The translations under genes were made by a program, and so were the position numbers. From Pseudomonas sp. MRSN 12121 (GTDB lineage: Bacteria > Pseudomonadota > Gammaproteobacteria > Pseudomonadales > Pseudomonadaceae): a stretch of DNA of 64,000 nucleotides. Below, in pieces: positions 63,626 to 64,000 of this stretch; within the stretch, counting starts at the first letter, position 1; every line of letters starts with the position of its first letter. The notes under the pieces are model-generated. The model had not been told where the DNA came from and made no database searches. It was given only the letters and a program-made list of their open reading frames with translations. The stretch is from contig NZ_CP010892.1 of assembly GCF_000931465.1 (NCBI RefSeq), forward strand, positions 310,001 to 374,000. The letters run 5' to 3'.

Positions 63626-63653
63626 AAAGCCCTCGCATCGCTGCGAGGGCTTT
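63626..63653 (-). terminator. Terminator of tRNA-Thr
   Basis: AAAGCCCTCGCA-TCGC-TGCGAGGGCTTT is a perfect 12-bp hairpin just beyond the 3' end of the tRNA on the minus strand, followed there by a T-rich stretch. Confidence 0.8.
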
Positions 63654-63661
63654 GTTTTGTA

Positions 63662-63737
<76 letters not shown>

Positions 63738-63814
63738 GTGTGGGCGACGATTATAGCGATTGACGGGGTTCTGTAAACCCCTGAAATCTGACTATTTTTG
63801 CTGGGCGGCGGGGG

Positions 63815-64000
63815 TCAGCCGCGGACCAGCACTTTTCTGAGTTTTTCGATGGCGCGCCAGGAGCGGCTGTTGCGCAGGGCGTGCAGTTGCGCTTCGGCAC
63901 GGTCGGCGCGCTGGCGTTCGGCGAGCAGGGCCTGTTCCAGCTCGGTGGCGGGGGCGACGAAGCGGTGGCCGGGGTTGAACTGGAACTCGTCGAGGTTGCA
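63815..64000 (-). CDS. C-terminal 61 residues of a probable glycosyltransferase-related protein (cut by window edge)
   Basis: The frame enters from the right edge and ends at the TGA at 63815. The 61 residues include FNPGHRFVAPATELEQALLA, a coiled-coil-like RQRADRAEAQLHALRN and the tail SRSWRAIEKLRKVLVRG. Short tails containing S-R-S-W-R are common at the C-termini of glycosyltransferases and other LPS or capsule genes, so I suggest such a role, but the piece is too short to be sure. Confidence 0.5.
   Translation of the reverse strand, partial: CNLDEFQFNPGHRFVAPATELEQALLAERQRADRAEAQLHALRNSRSWRAIEKLRKVLVRG

Overview
The window is about 64 kb of GC-rich (mid-60s percent GC by eye), densely coded bacterial chromosome. 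Gene content and neighbourhoods point to a Pseudomonas of the P. fluorescens lineage, perhaps near P. protegens or P. chlororaphis: gshA / hotdog thioesterase / tex divergent from ompR-envZ, then rimBK, hslR, hslO and pckA; nudE-cysQ; dctBD; aguBA; an OprD porin; and many Pseudomonas-type REP palindromes (GTAGGAGCGAGCTTGCTCGC-like). Both ends cut genes: a small membrane protein at base 1 and the tail of a probable glycosyltransferase-like protein at base 64000. I see no prophage, IS element, CRISPR array or rRNA; one tRNA-Thr(UGU) lies near the right end.

Layout. 1-2764: SDR oxidoreductase divergent from a LysR regulator, then a HicAB toxin-antitoxin pair. 2774-13532: a sulfur/sulfonate-scavenging region made of a LacI-family repressor with a perfect palindromic operator, a TonB-dependent receptor, an FMN monooxygenase and an aldo/keto reductase, then a FitAB toxin-antitoxin pair, then tauABCD on the opposite strand. 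13744-26582: conserved core (gshA, tex, ompR-envZ split by a REP palindrome, rimB-rimK, hslR, a PAP2 phosphatase, hslO, pckA). 26700-32753: accessory segment with an EamA transporter, a DUF1493 carrier-like protein, a colicin E3-type ribotoxin on a pyocin-S scaffold with its immunity gene and a CbrC-family gene, then a secreted TPR protein and a secreted polysaccharide deacetylase. 32963-47224: RecQ-like helicase, thioesterase, glycine-zipper protein, an FdhD / YdeP-type molybdoenzyme pair with a LysR regulator, LysM/BON protein, nucleotidase, nudE-cysQ, YiiD-like thioesterase and the DctBD two-component system. 47302-56098: rfbBACD (dTDP-L-rhamnose), a three-domain kinase/M23-like/aminotransferase fusion, and aguBA (agmatine to putrescine). 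56352-64000: small protein, Fur-controlled siderophore receptor, DsbA-like and NTF2-like proteins, an OprD porin with an attenuator-like leader, a Xre-RES toxin-antitoxin pair, cytochrome c, tRNA-Thr and a truncated gene.

Themes. Four toxin modules (HicAB, FitAB, pyocin/E3 with immunity, Xre-RES) sit among housekeeping genes. Nutrient capture dominates the rest: two TonB receptors, OprD, tau, DctBD and aguBA. Most operons use ATGA or GTGA stop/start overlaps (hicA, fitAB, tauBC, rimBK, thioesterase/tex, nudE-cysQ, fdhD/fdhF-like, rfbBACD), implying translational coupling. The most unusual items are the E3 ribotoxin cassette with a base-composition break at its domain boundary, the terminator-bearing leader of the OprD gene, the long palindrome ahead of aguBA, and the LacI-controlled monooxygenase/aldo-keto reductase genes beside tauABCD.
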